DNA from: Mechercharimyces sp. CAU 1602
GTDB lineage: Bacteria; Bacillota; Bacilli; Thermoactinomycetales; JANTPT01
Direction: 5' to 3'
DNA length: 64,000 bases
Assembly (NCBI RefSeq): GCF_024753565.1
Contig: NZ_JANTPT010000001.1
Span: 1,595,336-1,659,335 of the forward strand
The notes under the pieces were generated by a model that was not told the origin of the DNA, made no database searches, and saw only the letters and a program-made list of their open reading frames with translations. This document shows, in pieces, positions 17,104 to 26,536 of the stretch (its first letter is position 1; every line of letters starts with the position of its first letter). The position numbers and the translations under genes were made by a program.

Positions 17104-18144
17104 TCAAACGCTACTCGTAGTCTCTTCTACTGCCTCTTTCCCTACAGATTCTCCTACTAAGTGGACAAGATCAACCACCCGACAAGAGTATCCCCATTCA
17201 TTATCGTACCATGCTAATACCTTAACTTGTTTCTTTCCTGTAACCATTGTCGTTAAGCCATCTACAATGGCAGAGTGGTCATTCCCGTTATAGTCACTAG
17301 AAACAAGAGGTTCTTCCGTATACGCCAATATCCCTGCCAAGGTGGTGTTTGCTGCTTGCGCAAACGCTTTATTTACTTCGTCTGCTGTCACTTCTTTCTC
17401 TAGATCCACCACCAGATCAACAATAGAGACGTTTGGTGTAGGTACCCGCAAAGCAATTCCGTTCATTCGTCCCTCTAACTCCGGTAAAACTTCACTAATT
17501 GCTCTAGCTGCCCCTGTTTTCGTGGGAATGATCGACTGAGCACATGCACGAGCACGACGTAAATCTTTATGAGGATTATCCAAGTTCTTCTGATCATTTG
17601 TATAGGCATGAACAGTCGTCATCAATCCATGTTCGATCCCAAAAGTTTCATGTAGCACTTTCACTACGGGAGCTAAACAATTTGTCGTACACGAAGCATT
17701 AGAGATAATGTGATGCTTCGTCGGTTCATAGGTATCTTCATTTACACCAATAACCACTGTTGCATCCTCATTTTTTCCAGGAGCCGTAATAACTACTTTT
17801 TTGGCTCCCGCTTGCAAATGTAACCCTGCTCCTTCACGATCCCGAAACTTCCCTGTCGCCTCCACCACAACATCAATCTGTAGATCCTTCCACGGAAGGC
17901 GTGCAGGATCACGATCCGCTACTAGCAGCACACGCTCACCATTTATTAAAAGACTGTTATCCTCAGCCCGAATATCATCTTCAAGCGCTCCATGAAGCGT
18001 ATCATATTTTAAAAGATGAGCAAGGGTTTCAGCAGGATAGCTAGCGTTAATAGCTACAATTTCTATATTTTTATCGTGCATGGCACGGCGAAATACCATT
18101 CGTCCGATTCGTCCAAATCCATTTATAGCAATACGTGTAGTCAT
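17104..18144 (-). CDS. gapB: Glyceraldehyde-3-phosphate dehydrogenase, gluconeogenic type (GapB)
   Basis: GAPDH of 346 residues. The Rossmann motif is INGFGRIGR at the start, and the catalytic Cys is in SNASCTTNCLAPV near residue 152. Assignment to GapB rather than GapA rests on synteny (the coaE-gapB-nrdR-dnaB block) and the CcpN-like operator upstream. GapB usually prefers NADP and runs in the gluconeogenic direction. I chose ATG 18144 over a longer frame from 18177 because AAGGGG lies ten bases before it. The speD gene that follows gapB in B. subtilis is absent. Confidence 0.92.
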   Translation of the reverse strand: MTTRIAINGFGRIGRMVFRRAMHDKNIEIVAINASYPAETLAHLLKYDTLHGALEDDIRAEDNSLLINGERVLLVADRDPARLPWKDLQIDVVVEATGKFRDREGAGLHLQAGAKKVVITAPGKNEDATVVIGVNEDTYEPTKHHIISNASCTTNCLAPVVKVLHETFGIEHGLMTTVHAYTNDQKNLDNPHKDLRRARACAQSIIPTKTGAARAISEVLPELEGRMNGIALRVPTPNVSIVDLVVDLEKEVTADEVNKAFAQAANTTLAGILAYTEEPLVSSDYNGNDHSAIVDGLTTMVTGKKQVKVLAWYDNEWGYSCRVVDLVHLVGESVGKEAVEETTSSV

Positions 18145-18163
18145 AATTATAAACCCCTTCCCT

Positions 18164-18174
18164 CTAATGTCACA
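18164..18174 (-). promoter_or_regulatory. Weaker second CcpN-like site in the gapB leader
   Basis: On the minus strand TGTGACATTAG matches TRTGHYATAYW at 8 of 11 positions, just downstream of the predicted transcription start. It is listed because CcpN-controlled promoters normally carry two sites. Confidence 0.3.
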
Positions 18175-18191
18175 CATTAATTCCTCCTACC

Positions 18192-18219
18192 ATTATAATC
18201 AGTATGACACATATTGCAA
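18192..18219 (-). promoter_or_regulatory. gapB promoter with CcpN-type operator in the spacer
   Basis: On the minus strand TTGCAA (18214-18219), 16 bases, TATAAT (18192-18197). The spacer contains TGTGTCATACT (18201-18211), a full match to the CcpN consensus TRTGHYATAYW. In B. subtilis CcpN represses gapB and pckA during growth on sugars. The promoter is strong by sequence; the regulator itself is not in the window. Confidence 0.7.
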
Positions 18220-18243
18220 TGCAAATAAAAGGAAAACCCGTGC

Positions 18244-18882
18244 CTATTCTTGTGGACTACGGGTTTCTGGCTCTAAATTTAAGGTCTTATAGACGGCTTC
18301 ATACTTCTCGTAATAGAAAAATACTTTTTCTACATACTCACGTGTTTCCTTAAACGGAATGTTCTCGACATGCTCCATACTTCCATCCCACGTTCCTTCA
18401 CGCATCCATCTCTTTACACTACCAGGTCCTGCATTATAACCAGCGACCATAGCTACTTGATTCCCATTAAATTCCTTTTCCAACCAATCCAAATACCACG
18501 TACCCATACGAATATTAATGCCAGGGTCATTAACCTCCTGATTAAATGAGGGGGAGAACCCACCACTTTCCACAATATGCTTCACTGTATCTGGCATGAG
18601 CTGCATCAAACCTTGTGCGCCTTTGTGCGATTCATTATTCGGATCAAAACGACTCTCTACTCGAATAACCGCCATCACCAAATACGGATCCATATCGTGC
18701 ACATCAGCACTATAAAAAATCTCCTCCTCATATGCCAGCGGGTATCTCCACTCTTCATAGTAAGGCGTAAAAAAGAAGAAAGCAGCAGCAGCAATGAAAA
18801 ATAGAAAAATAATGGAACGAAACGAAGGAAACACTCTCTTTACTGATTTAGTTCGTCTTCTTTTCGCGTGAGTTGTCTCCAT
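18244..18882 (-). CDS. Membrane-anchored lytic transglycosylase (SLT domain)
   Basis: Protein of 212 residues that should cut peptidoglycan outside the membrane. A basic N-terminus (AKRRRTKSVKR) leads into one hydrophobic segment (about residues 24-41). The SLT domain has the catalytic Glu in RVESRFDP near 79, then GLMQLMP near 96 and AGYNAGPGSV near 153. Its ATG lies 43 bases inside coaE, with GGTGGAT upstream as ribosome site; no other start fits because the anchor begins soon after. It occupies a place between coaE and gapB that has no such gene in B. subtilis. Confidence 0.88.
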   Translation of the reverse strand: METTHAKRRRTKSVKRVFPSFRSIIFLFFIAAAAFFFFTPYYEEWRYPLAYEEEIFYSADVHDMDPYLVMAVIRVESRFDPNNESHKGAQGLMQLMPDTVKHIVESGGFSPSFNQEVNDPGINIRMGTWYLDWLEKEFNGNQVAMVAGYNAGPGSVKRWMREGTWDGSMEHVENIPFKETREYVEKVFFYYEKYEAVYKTLNLEPETRSPQE

Positions 18883-19454
18883 AATAGATCCACCTGTCTT
18901 TCCGTATCCACAAGATCTTTGGAATTATCTATACAAAAATCAGCCATTTCCTTTTTCTTTTCAATCGACCATTGCGCAGCAAGCATGCGTTCAGCAGCAG
19001 CTTGTCCCATCTGATCGCGCAATATTAGTCTTTCTAATTGTATCCTGAATGGCACGTATACGACAATCACACTTTCCACCATATGCGTCAATTGAGATTC
19101 ATATAGCAAGGGAATATCGAGAATAATCACTTCTTCCGGATCAGCTTCTCGATATCGCATGATCTGTCTGCGCATCTCTTGCCGTACTAATGGATGTATG
19201 ATTTCATTTATCGCTGTGCGCAGGGATTCATCTTGAAAAATTAGGTGGCGCAAGCGTCCACGATCCAGCTCGCCCTCGGTCGTTATAACGCTTTCTCCAA
19301 ACTTAGCCCGCACCTTTGCCAAACCCTCCGTTCCAGGCTCTACAACGGTGCGTGCTAGCTGATCCGCATCAATCAATCTGGCTCCACGGGCGACCAACAT
19401 CTTCGCAACAGTACTTTTTCCCGTCGCAACTCCACCAGTTAACCCTACTATCAT
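18840..19454 (-). CDS. coaE: Dephospho-CoA kinase CoaE
   Basis: P-loop kinase of about 204 residues that makes the last step of coenzyme A synthesis. Walker A is GLTGGVATGKST at residues 5-16, and the LID region LILRDQMGQAAAERML lies near 140. The ATG at 19454 follows GGAGG with seven bases between; a TTG at 19472 is less likely. Adjacent to ytaF upstream, and its end is overlapped by the transglycosylase gene. Confidence 0.94.
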   Translation of the reverse strand: MIVGLTGGVATGKSTVAKMLVARGARLIDADQLARTVVEPGTEGLAKVRAKFGESVITTEGELDRGRLRHLIFQDESLRTAINEIIHPLVRQEMRRQIMRYREADPEEVIILDIPLLYESQLTHMVESVIVVYVPFRIQLERLILRDQMGQAAAERMLAAQWSIEKKKEMADFCIDNSKDLVDTERQVDLLWRQLTRKEDELNQ

Positions 19455-19468
19455 CACCCGTCCTCCTC

Positions 19469-20131
19469 TCAAGGTATACTTTTCAAAAGTCCGATCACAA
19501 TTAATATAAGTCCAGGTATATATTTGAAGAATGAAATTTTTCCGTTCTTATTTATCCGAAACCCGACCTCCAGCCCCACTCGTAAAAATAATGCACACAT
19601 GACAGCGATCATAGTAGCCACTGGCCAAGATGGGTAGCCGAGAAATGCTACTCCAATCCCTGCCCCAAAAGCGTCCAATGATAATGCCATCCCTAACAAA
19701 ACGGCTTCGGTGGCAGAAATTGTTCCCGATTGATCACGATCGGCTGACATCGGGGTGCGTAAAATTTGAATCATGAATCCCAAAGTACGAAGTTCGATGG
19801 AGAATAACTCTCTTTCTGAGTGGATTGAAGCTGTTTGAATGGTGAAAGCCTGCTTTTGATGTGACTGTTTCCATGCTTGCAGTAAACTCCATCCTCCTAA
19901 TAAAACTAAAATCCATGCCCCTAGCGCCTGTGTTGCCTGCGGCGAAAACCAATCCTTGCTCCAATATCCGACTGTCATGGACAATGCCATTACCATTCCC
20001 GAACACCCAGCAATGATGAAGATCGATGTAAGAGGTAAGCGCATTCCCCTCATTCCATACGTTAGACCCACTCCAAAGCTGTCAATACTGATGGCAGATG
20101 AGATAAAAATCAATGAGATAAAAGCCCACAC
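19469..20131 (-). CDS. ytaF: Sporulation membrane protein YtaF
   Basis: Polytopic membrane protein of about 220 residues, related to the MntP manganese exporters. Early residues AISIDSFGVGLTYGMRGMRLP are characteristic, and a second internal copy of the pattern reads LSLDAFGAGIGVAFLGYP near residue 165. Its role in sporulation is not known. I propose the GTG at 20131 as start, behind a G-rich stretch; the frame extends to a TTG at 20155. It keeps the Bacillus position between mutM and coaE. Confidence 0.85.
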   Translation of the reverse strand: MWAFISLIFISSAISIDSFGVGLTYGMRGMRLPLTSIFIIAGCSGMVMALSMTVGYWSKDWFSPQATQALGAWILVLLGGWSLLQAWKQSHQKQAFTIQTASIHSERELFSIELRTLGFMIQILRTPMSADRDQSGTISATEAVLLGMALSLDAFGAGIGVAFLGYPSWPVATMIAVMCALFLRVGLEVGFRINKNGKISFFKYIPGLILIVIGLLKSIP

Positions 20132-20222
20132 CCCCCATCCTCTCCCTCCACACAAGATTCTAACCTATCTTATGGAAAGGGAGGAAAAGGTGTGCGTCTA
20201 GAGCTTCACCCCACCTTCTTAG

Positions 20223-21050
20223 CTATACTTTCTGACAGTTAGAGCAGTAATGCGTTCCTCGTCCCGCTACTACCGTTCGTGTAATTGGGGTGCCACATTG
20301 ATAACACGGTTCTTCTTTCCGACCATACACTTGGATCTGTAATTGAAACATCCCCATCTCCCCATTTCCATCCACATAGGAACGAACTGAGGAGCCTCCG
20401 ACAGCAATCGCTTTTTTAATCGTAGACTGAATGCTGTCATATAGCTTTTCCTGCTCTTCCTCCGACAGAGTTGCAACACCTCGTTCAGGATGAATCTTGG
20501 CATGATGAAGTGCTTCATCCACATAGATATTGCCTAAGCCCGCAACAAAAGACTGATTTAGCAGTAACGCTTTAATATTTGTTTTCCGTTTTACCATCCT
20601 TGATCGAAAATTCTCTAGCGTAAACGCCTTTGTCAACGGCTCTGGACCTAATCGATCTAAAGGCTTACTCGTTTCTTCCTCTCCTGCTTTAAATAAATGC
20701 ATCGTTCCAAATTGCCGTACGTCCAAATAGCGCAGTTCACTCCGATCCGAAAATCGGAAACGAACATGCGTATGTTTCGCCGGAGGCTCAGAAGCATCTT
20801 CTACACGATACTTCCCCTCCATTCGCAAATGAGAGACGAGCACCCATCCATCAAAATAAATTTTTAAAAACTTACCTCTTCGTTCGATTCGTTGAATCGT
20901 CGTCCCCAACAACTGTTGTCGAAACTCTTCCAGATCACTGGGTCGCTGAATGATACGAGGTAGTGTGATGATCACATCAGCTACTTGTTTTCCTACAATA
21001 AGCTCTGTTAGCGTCCTTTTGACAGTTTCTACTTCTGGTAGTTCTGGCAT
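20223..21050 (-). CDS. mutM: Formamidopyrimidine-DNA glycosylase MutM (Fpg)
   Basis: Base-excision repair enzyme of 275 residues that removes 8-oxoguanine and formamidopyrimidines. The N-terminal PELPEVETV supplies the catalytic proline and glutamate. The helix-two-turn-helix is in NQSFVAGLGNIYVDEAL near residue 168. The C-terminal zinc finger has CYQCGTP and CSNC. It lies 29 bases after polA, so polA and mutM are probably co-transcribed. Confidence 0.96.
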   Translation of the reverse strand: MPELPEVETVKRTLTELIVGKQVADVIITLPRIIQRPSDLEEFRQQLLGTTIQRIERRGKFLKIYFDGWVLVSHLRMEGKYRVEDASEPPAKHTHVRFRFSDRSELRYLDVRQFGTMHLFKAGEEETSKPLDRLGPEPLTKAFTLENFRSRMVKRKTNIKALLLNQSFVAGLGNIYVDEALHHAKIHPERGVATLSEEEQEKLYDSIQSTIKKAIAVGGSSVRSYVDGNGEMGMFQLQIQVYGRKEEPCYQCGTPITRTVVAGRGTHYCSNCQKV

Positions 21051-21079
21051 CTTTACGTCACCTGCTCGTCCTTTCTATC

Positions 21080-23731
21080 CTACTTGGCTTCATACCATGA
21101 AGAGCCACTGCTAACCTCCACTTTTAGAGGAACGCGAAGTGAAACAGTCCCCTCCATCACTTCCTTTACCAACTGTGTGAGAGTGTCAATCTCATGTTGC
21201 GGCACCTCAAACACTAATTCATCATGCACCTGTAATAGCATGCGGCTTTCCAATCCACGTTCTCGCAATTCATGATCCATCTCTACCATCGCTTTTTTGA
21301 TGATATCTGCATTCGATCCCTGAATGGGTGTATTCATTGCCGTGCGTTCAGCAAAACTACGGCGGTTAAAATTAGACGAGTGAATATCTGGTAAATAACG
21401 ACGTCGCTGAAAGATCGTCGTTACATAGCCTTCTTTTTTCGCCTTCTCAATCACATCATCTAGATACTTTTTCACATCAGGATAGCTACTAAAATACTTA
21501 TCAATGATGGCAGCCGCTTCTTTACGGGAAATATCGAGATTCTGCGATAACCCATAATCACTAATTCCATATACAATCCCAAAATTAACAGCTTTTGCAT
21601 GACTGCGCATCAAAGAAGTAACATCGTCCTCATTAACCCCAAAAATATCCATTGCTGTTTGGGTATGAATATCCCTTTCCTCGATAAAGGATTGAATCAA
21701 CGTTTCATCCCCTGAGATATTTGCCAAAATCCGCAATTCAATCTGCGAATAATCCGCTGCTAAAATAGACCAACCTGGCTTCGATGGCACAAACACTCGT
21801 CGAAGACGACGTCCCTCTTCTAAGCGAATAGGGATGTTTTGTAAATTAGGATTCGTGCTGCTTAATCGTCCTGTCGCAGTTATCGCCTGGTTAAACTGAG
21901 TATGAATTTTACTCTGCTCTTTTTCAATCACTTTGAGCAAACCTTCAATATAGGTAGATATCAGTTTGCCTACTTGACGATAATGCAAGATATACTCTAC
22001 GATTTCATGTTGGGGAGCAAGCTTCTCCAACACATCTGCACTTGTCGAATACCCCGTCTTCGTCTTTTTAATGACAGGGAGCCCCAGTTTATCAAACAAA
22101 ACCTCTCCCATCTGCTTAGGGGAATTAATATTAAATTGTGTGCCAGCCAAGTCATAAATCTTATCTGTCAACTCATTTAGGCGAGCCCGCAATTCTTCAC
22201 CCAATGCTTCTAATCCTTCTACATCGACTCGAATCCCTTCTTGCTCCATTCGAGCCAGCACATCCGTTAAAGGGAGTTCGATATCGAAGTAAAGCTTGTC
22301 TAGCTCTACCTCTTTCAATTTAGTCCGTAACAGCTCTTCTAGTTGCGTTACCACAACTGCTTTTCGCGCCAAATGCTCCCCTAGTGCTTCTCCCTGAAGT
22401 GCTTGTCGCTTTGCTCCTTTTCCATATACCGCTTCATCAGTGGGCAATCCGCCCCCCAGGTGCTGTTCCATAATCTCACTTAACGAAATCTCGGATTCTG
22501 AAGGGTTTAGTAAATATGCCGCCAACATGATGTCAAAAGATAATCCATTAACTCTAAAACCTTGTCGTGTTAAAGAAACTTGTGTTCTCTTAGCATCGTA
22601 AACAATTTTTTCTTTACTCCCGTCTGCCAACCAAGTGCGAAAAGCCTTCCACTCCTTCATCACTTCACACGGAAGGTAAAGTTGTTTTTCTCCATCAGAA
22701 AGAGCCATCCCAATAACTTCGCCATGATGGTAGTGCTCATCGCTCAACTCGACTACACAACCCAACTTTTCTTGCAAGAACCACTCGGCTAAGTTTTCAT
22801 CTATCTCCGACACCATCTGATAAGAGACCTCTTGCAAATGAACAGCACTTTCCTCTTCCGGTTGAGAGGATTCTGGATCCAATCTTTCCAGTAGCTTCTT
22901 AAACTCTAATTTTTTAAAAAGGGTGCGCAGCTGATCGTGATTGGGCTCGTCACACCGTAAATCCTGTGCGGATAGTTCCAATGGAACTTCACAATAAATC
23001 GTAGCCAGCTCTTTACTGATCCGAGCTTGTTCTTGATGAGCCGCAACCTTCTCCTTCAGTTTCTTCCCCGGGAGTTGGTCGATATGATCCAACACACTTT
23101 CTACGCTCTCAAACTGATGCAACAATTTAAGTGCAGTCTTCTCCCCCACCCCTGGAATCCCTGGGATATTGTCGGAAGAATCACCCATCAAACCTTTTAA
23201 GTCACGAATCTGATCTGGAGTTAACCCGTACTGCTCCTCAATTTTAGCACGGTCATAACGGGTTGCATCCGTCACTCCCTTTTTGGTCATCAAGAGAGTA
23301 ACATTATCATCCACCAACTGCAATAAATCCTTATCCCCCGTCACAATGAGGACTTCCTCTGCTTCACTTTTTAAAGAGTGAGCTAAGGTGCCAATAATAT
23401 CATCTGCTTCATACTGCTTCTTTTCATAGTGATGAATCCCCATGGCATCCAACACTTCGCGCATTACGGGTAACTGCTCCGATAGCTCACTGGGTGTTTT
23501 CTGTCTGGTGCCCTTGTACTCTGCATACTGCTTATGACGAAACGTCTCTTTCCCCGCATCAAAAGCAACAAAGAGATGGGAAGGTTTCTCCTCTTCCATC
23601 AACTTCATCAACATCATCGTAAATCCGTACACTGCGTTTGTAAACTGACCTGATTTATTGGTTAACAGAGGCAACGCATAAAATGCGCGAAAGGCAATAC
23701 TATTACCATCGACGAGAATCAACTTTTTCAT
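21080..23731 (-). CDS. polA: DNA polymerase I
   Basis: Protein of 883 residues. The 5'-nuclease domain occupies about residues 1-290 (LVDGNSIAFRAFYAL at the start, GLMGDSSDNIPGIPGVGEKTA near 185). A 3'-5' exonuclease-like domain follows but lacks a clear DxE first motif (it reads CVVELSDEHY), so proofreading is probably lost, as in other Bacillus Pol I enzymes. The polymerase domain has motif A AADYSQIELRILA, motif B KAVNFGIVYG and motif C LQVHDELVFEV. It acts in repair and Okazaki fragment processing and heads the polA-mutM-ytaF-coaE block. Confidence 0.97.
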   Translation of the reverse strand: MKKLILVDGNSIAFRAFYALPLLTNKSGQFTNAVYGFTMMLMKLMEEEKPSHLFVAFDAGKETFRHKQYAEYKGTRQKTPSELSEQLPVMREVLDAMGIHHYEKKQYEADDIIGTLAHSLKSEAEEVLIVTGDKDLLQLVDDNVTLLMTKKGVTDATRYDRAKIEEQYGLTPDQIRDLKGLMGDSSDNIPGIPGVGEKTALKLLHQFESVESVLDHIDQLPGKKLKEKVAAHQEQARISKELATIYCEVPLELSAQDLRCDEPNHDQLRTLFKKLEFKKLLERLDPESSQPEEESAVHLQEVSYQMVSEIDENLAEWFLQEKLGCVVELSDEHYHHGEVIGMALSDGEKQLYLPCEVMKEWKAFRTWLADGSKEKIVYDAKRTQVSLTRQGFRVNGLSFDIMLAAYLLNPSESEISLSEIMEQHLGGGLPTDEAVYGKGAKRQALQGEALGEHLARKAVVVTQLEELLRTKLKEVELDKLYFDIELPLTDVLARMEQEGIRVDVEGLEALGEELRARLNELTDKIYDLAGTQFNINSPKQMGEVLFDKLGLPVIKKTKTGYSTSADVLEKLAPQHEIVEYILHYRQVGKLISTYIEGLLKVIEKEQSKIHTQFNQAITATGRLSSTNPNLQNIPIRLEEGRRLRRVFVPSKPGWSILAADYSQIELRILANISGDETLIQSFIEERDIHTQTAMDIFGVNEDDVTSLMRSHAKAVNFGIVYGISDYGLSQNLDISRKEAAAIIDKYFSSYPDVKKYLDDVIEKAKKEGYVTTIFQRRRYLPDIHSSNFNRRSFAERTAMNTPIQGSNADIIKKAMVEMDHELRERGLESRMLLQVHDELVFEVPQHEIDTLTQLVKEVMEGTVSLRVPLKVEVSSGSSWYEAK

Positions 23732-24033
23732 ATTTCATGGCTGTCCACCAGCCCTAACCTCCCTAGGTTTATCGCTCTTCGCATTTTCACAGTAGGAGCA
23801 TAACTATTACTCTCATTGTATCATGTGGGAAGAGCCGCTTCCAGGAAAGAAGGTGCTTCGATGGAGGGGATCGTTTGATATGTAAATAGCTGTATGATTA
23901 TGTGATGCCAAAACAAAAAAGCATGGGAACGCCAACATTATGGTAAGATATACATGGTCATCTATGTGGCAATCTATATAACCAAAGTGGATGTTCCAAC
24001 AGCCCCTATATCATTATTACTAGGAGGATCACT
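23732..24033. other. Intergenic region between polA and the thioesterase gene
   Basis: 302 bases between divergently oriented genes. It must hold both promoters but I found no convincing -35/-10 pair, repeat or small gene. Confidence 0.4.
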
Positions 24034-24516
24034 ATGACGCGACAATCAGTAACTTGCGATCGATCTCGTACCATTCAATCTAAAATCGTCCTACCTCCAG
24101 ATACCAACTACTTAGGTAACGTATTCGGTGGAAAAGTGCTCGCCTTTATAGATGAGGTAGCAGCTATTGCTGCAATGAGACATTGTGGCTCAATGGTGGT
24201 CACCGCCTCAATCGATTCTGTCGATTTTCTCACTCCTGTCCGTGAAGGAGATATTATCACCCTTGAAGCGTTTGTCACATGGACTGGACGTACATCGATG
24301 GAAGTATACTGTAAAGTGTTGAACGAAGATATCCGAACCGGAGTACAAGAAGTGACCACCACCTCTTTTCTCACGATGGTGGCCATCGATGAAAACGGTA
24401 AGCCTATTCAGGTGCCTGCTGTCATCCCCACCACCGAAGAGGAAGAGGAAATCTATCGCACGGCACCCAATCGTCATCAGAAGCGCCGAGAACGTAAGAA
24501 AAATTCATTCTCATAA
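24034..24516 (+). CDS. Acyl-CoA thioesterase (hotdog fold, YkhA-like)
   Basis: Single hotdog-domain protein of 160 residues that hydrolyses acyl-CoA. The helix region NYLGNVFGGKVLAFIDEVAAIAA (near residue 24) matches the YciA/YkhA/BACH family, with the catalytic Asp in the helix. SIDSVDFLTPVREGD follows near 68. A strong TAGGAGGATCACT ribosome site precedes the ATG. It converges on the SBBP gene with only 12 bases between stops and no terminator evident. Chain-length preference cannot be read from the sequence. Confidence 0.88.
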   Translation: MTRQSVTCDRSRTIQSKIVLPPDTNYLGNVFGGKVLAFIDEVAAIAAMRHCGSMVVTASIDSVDFLTPVREGDIITLEAFVTWTGRTSMEVYCKVLNEDIRTGVQEVTTTSFLTMVAIDENGKPIQVPAVIPTTEEEEEIYRTAPNRHQKRRERKKNSFS

Positions 24517-24528
24517 TAGACTTATATA

Positions 24529-26505
24529 CTATCCCTCAGATTCGCCACCTCGCGGACCTCTCGCTCCTCGTGGACCGCGGGGACCACGAGGTCCCGTTGC
24601 ACCGGTCGCTCCTCTGAGCGAGTCGTTACGAAATGCCGTTATGGTTGCATAAAAATCAAACGAACCACCTTTTACAGGGGCTATTTCTTGGAAAGCCCCG
24701 TCAGTCGTAGGGAAATTATTGGAGGTGGCTGACCCAGTTAGATATACACAGTTGCTAGTATCAACCGCTATATCAGAACCTAGATCTTGTCCTGTCCCCC
24801 CAAGAAAAGTGGAATATAAAATCCCACGCCCACTCGAACTTACTTGCGTCACAAAATAGTTCATCGATCCCACTCTACCCAGGTGAGCTTGATACGCGTC
24901 GGAGGTTATCGGAAAATCCGTAGATAATGTCCCCCCCACAACCCATGCGTTTTGATCACGGTCAACCGCAATTCCCGCGCCTATATCTGATACACTTCCC
25001 CCTAAAAAGGTGGAGAACTTCAGCATACTTCCCACATCATTTAATTTGCTCACAAACGCCGTGCCATCTTCTGCCTTATTTATAGTCTGAAAAGCAACCG
25101 CGGTAGTTGGAAAATCTCTTGAAAAAGCGGTCCCTGTCACGTATGCGTTCTCAAAAGAATCAACAGTAATAGCACATCCACTATCCCCCCTACTTCCACC
25201 TAAATAGGTGGAATAGGCAAGTGAGGTTCCCTGCGCATTTAATTTAGTGATAAAGGCATTGTTATTATTCATTCCTCCTAGTTGCGTCTGAAAAGCACCA
25301 CTGGTAATGGGGAAATCTTCAGAATCTGTAAAGCCTGTAATATACGTATTATGATTGGAGTCAAGAGCGATATCTTCACCGAAATCTACACCCGATCCAC
25401 CGATATAAGTAGCAAATAAGAGCGAACTACCTGTCGGGTTTAGCTTCGCTATATATGCGTCTTCATTTCCCCCAAACACGGTTTGAAAAGCACCACTCGT
25501 CACGGGAAAGTTAGTCGATTGAGTTGCTCCTCCTACATAGGCATGACCATCGTCGTCAATCGCCACCTTCGCATTTGGTTCCTGACCCCCACCACCCAAA
25601 TACGTAGAATAAAAGAGGGTTGAACCCGTAGCAGATAACTTTGTAATAAAGGCATCTGTTTCGCCCTTTAGCCCCGTTTGAAAAGCACCACTTGTCACAG
25701 GAAAGTTAAATGAGTTGGTTTGCCCCGATACAAATACGGTACGGTTACTTGCGACCGCAATCCCAAGTCCCCCATCGATATTACTTCCTCCTAGATAGGT
25801 AGAAAAAAGAAGCGACGTTCCACTAGCGTTTAGCTTACTTACAAACGCATCCACCTGCCTAAGCCTAGTCTGAAACACTCCACTTGTCACAGGAAAATTA
25901 GTTGAGCTTGTATTTCCTGTGACATAGGCATTTCCATCATGATCAACTGCTATCGCTAGTCCAAAATCTGAACCGCTCCCTGCCAGATAGGTGGAATAAA
26001 TCACAACAGGATCTACTATTAATGTCTTCGTTTCGTCGTACTCCCCTTCTATGTTAAAGCCGATATCTTCATCTGCATACTGTTGGTACGATGTTACAAT
26101 CGGTCTACCCCAATTCTGCTGAAAACTTATCGGCTTACGATCCGTTAGCCATCCCTTCCCCCATTGTAACTGCATGTTCCCCTCATGATCAATAAAAGTA
26201 GCTTTCACACCACTAAACCAAAATCGAATATCAGTTACCTTCGCCCCTGGCGAAACTTCAAATTCATACTTTAACTCCCGTCCTTTATAAAGAATGGCAT
26301 CAATTCCATCCCACAAACGTCGATATACGATCTTATCGTCTTCCTCATGTAAGCGAACCCCAGCATCATGGTTTCTAAAATGGAGTCCTAGAGGAGAAAC
26401 ATTTCCTTCAGGGTGGGAAAATAATATTCGATCCCGCTGACAGATTAGGGTGTACTGGTCATAAGGAATGTGAAACGAAATATCTTCTGCATGCTGGATT
26501 GACAC
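24529..26505 (-). CDS. SBBP-repeat protein with collagen-like C-terminal tail
   Basis: Protein of 658 residues in three parts. Residues 1 to about 168 form a beta-rich domain of the kind found before SBBP repeats. Seven repeats of about 65 residues follow, each with STYLGGSG.D.G..IAVD, then a NFPVTSGAFQT-type segment and a KLN..G end; seven units suggest a seven-bladed propeller. The tail (about 632-655) is a short collagen-like run of G-x-x triplets (GATGATGPRGPRGPRG). There is no signal peptide or membrane segment. The GTG start has AGGGAGGAAGG upstream. A sigma-K-like promoter lies 32-59 bases upstream, so I infer a late mother-cell product on the spore surface. Confidence 0.85.
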   Translation of the reverse strand: MSIQHAEDISFHIPYDQYTLICQRDRILFSHPEGNVSPLGLHFRNHDAGVRLHEEDDKIVYRRLWDGIDAILYKGRELKYEFEVSPGAKVTDIRFWFSGVKATFIDHEGNMQLQWGKGWLTDRKPISFQQNWGRPIVTSYQQYADEDIGFNIEGEYDETKTLIVDPVVIYSTYLAGSGSDFGLAIAVDHDGNAYVTGNTSSTNFPVTSGVFQTRLRQVDAFVSKLNASGTSLLFSTYLGGSNIDGGLGIAVASNRTVFVSGQTNSFNFPVTSGAFQTGLKGETDAFITKLSATGSTLFYSTYLGGGGQEPNAKVAIDDDGHAYVGGATQSTNFPVTSGAFQTVFGGNEDAYIAKLNPTGSSLLFATYIGGSGVDFGEDIALDSNHNTYITGFTDSEDFPITSGAFQTQLGGMNNNNAFITKLNAQGTSLAYSTYLGGSRGDSGCAITVDSFENAYVTGTAFSRDFPTTAVAFQTINKAEDGTAFVSKLNDVGSMLKFSTFLGGSVSDIGAGIAVDRDQNAWVVGGTLSTDFPITSDAYQAHLGRVGSMNYFVTQVSSSGRGILYSTFLGGTGQDLGSDIAVDTSNCVYLTGSATSNNFPTTDGAFQEIAPVKGGSFDFYATITAFRNDSLRGATGATGPRGPRGPRGARGPRGGESEG

Positions 26506-26536
26506 ACGCCTTCCTCCCTTTATACCTATTTCTTCA

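Noticed and set aside
24580..24595. GGGACCACGAGGTCCC as a terminator of the thioesterase gene
   Set aside because: It is part of the codons for the Gly-Pro-Arg repeats and has no T run, so it is explained by the collagen-like tail.
24389..24652. Plus-strand open frame rich in Pro-Arg-Gly opposite the collagen-like tail
   Set aside because: It is the antisense reading of the G-x-x repeat codons and overlaps the end of the thioesterase gene; no ribosome site of its own.
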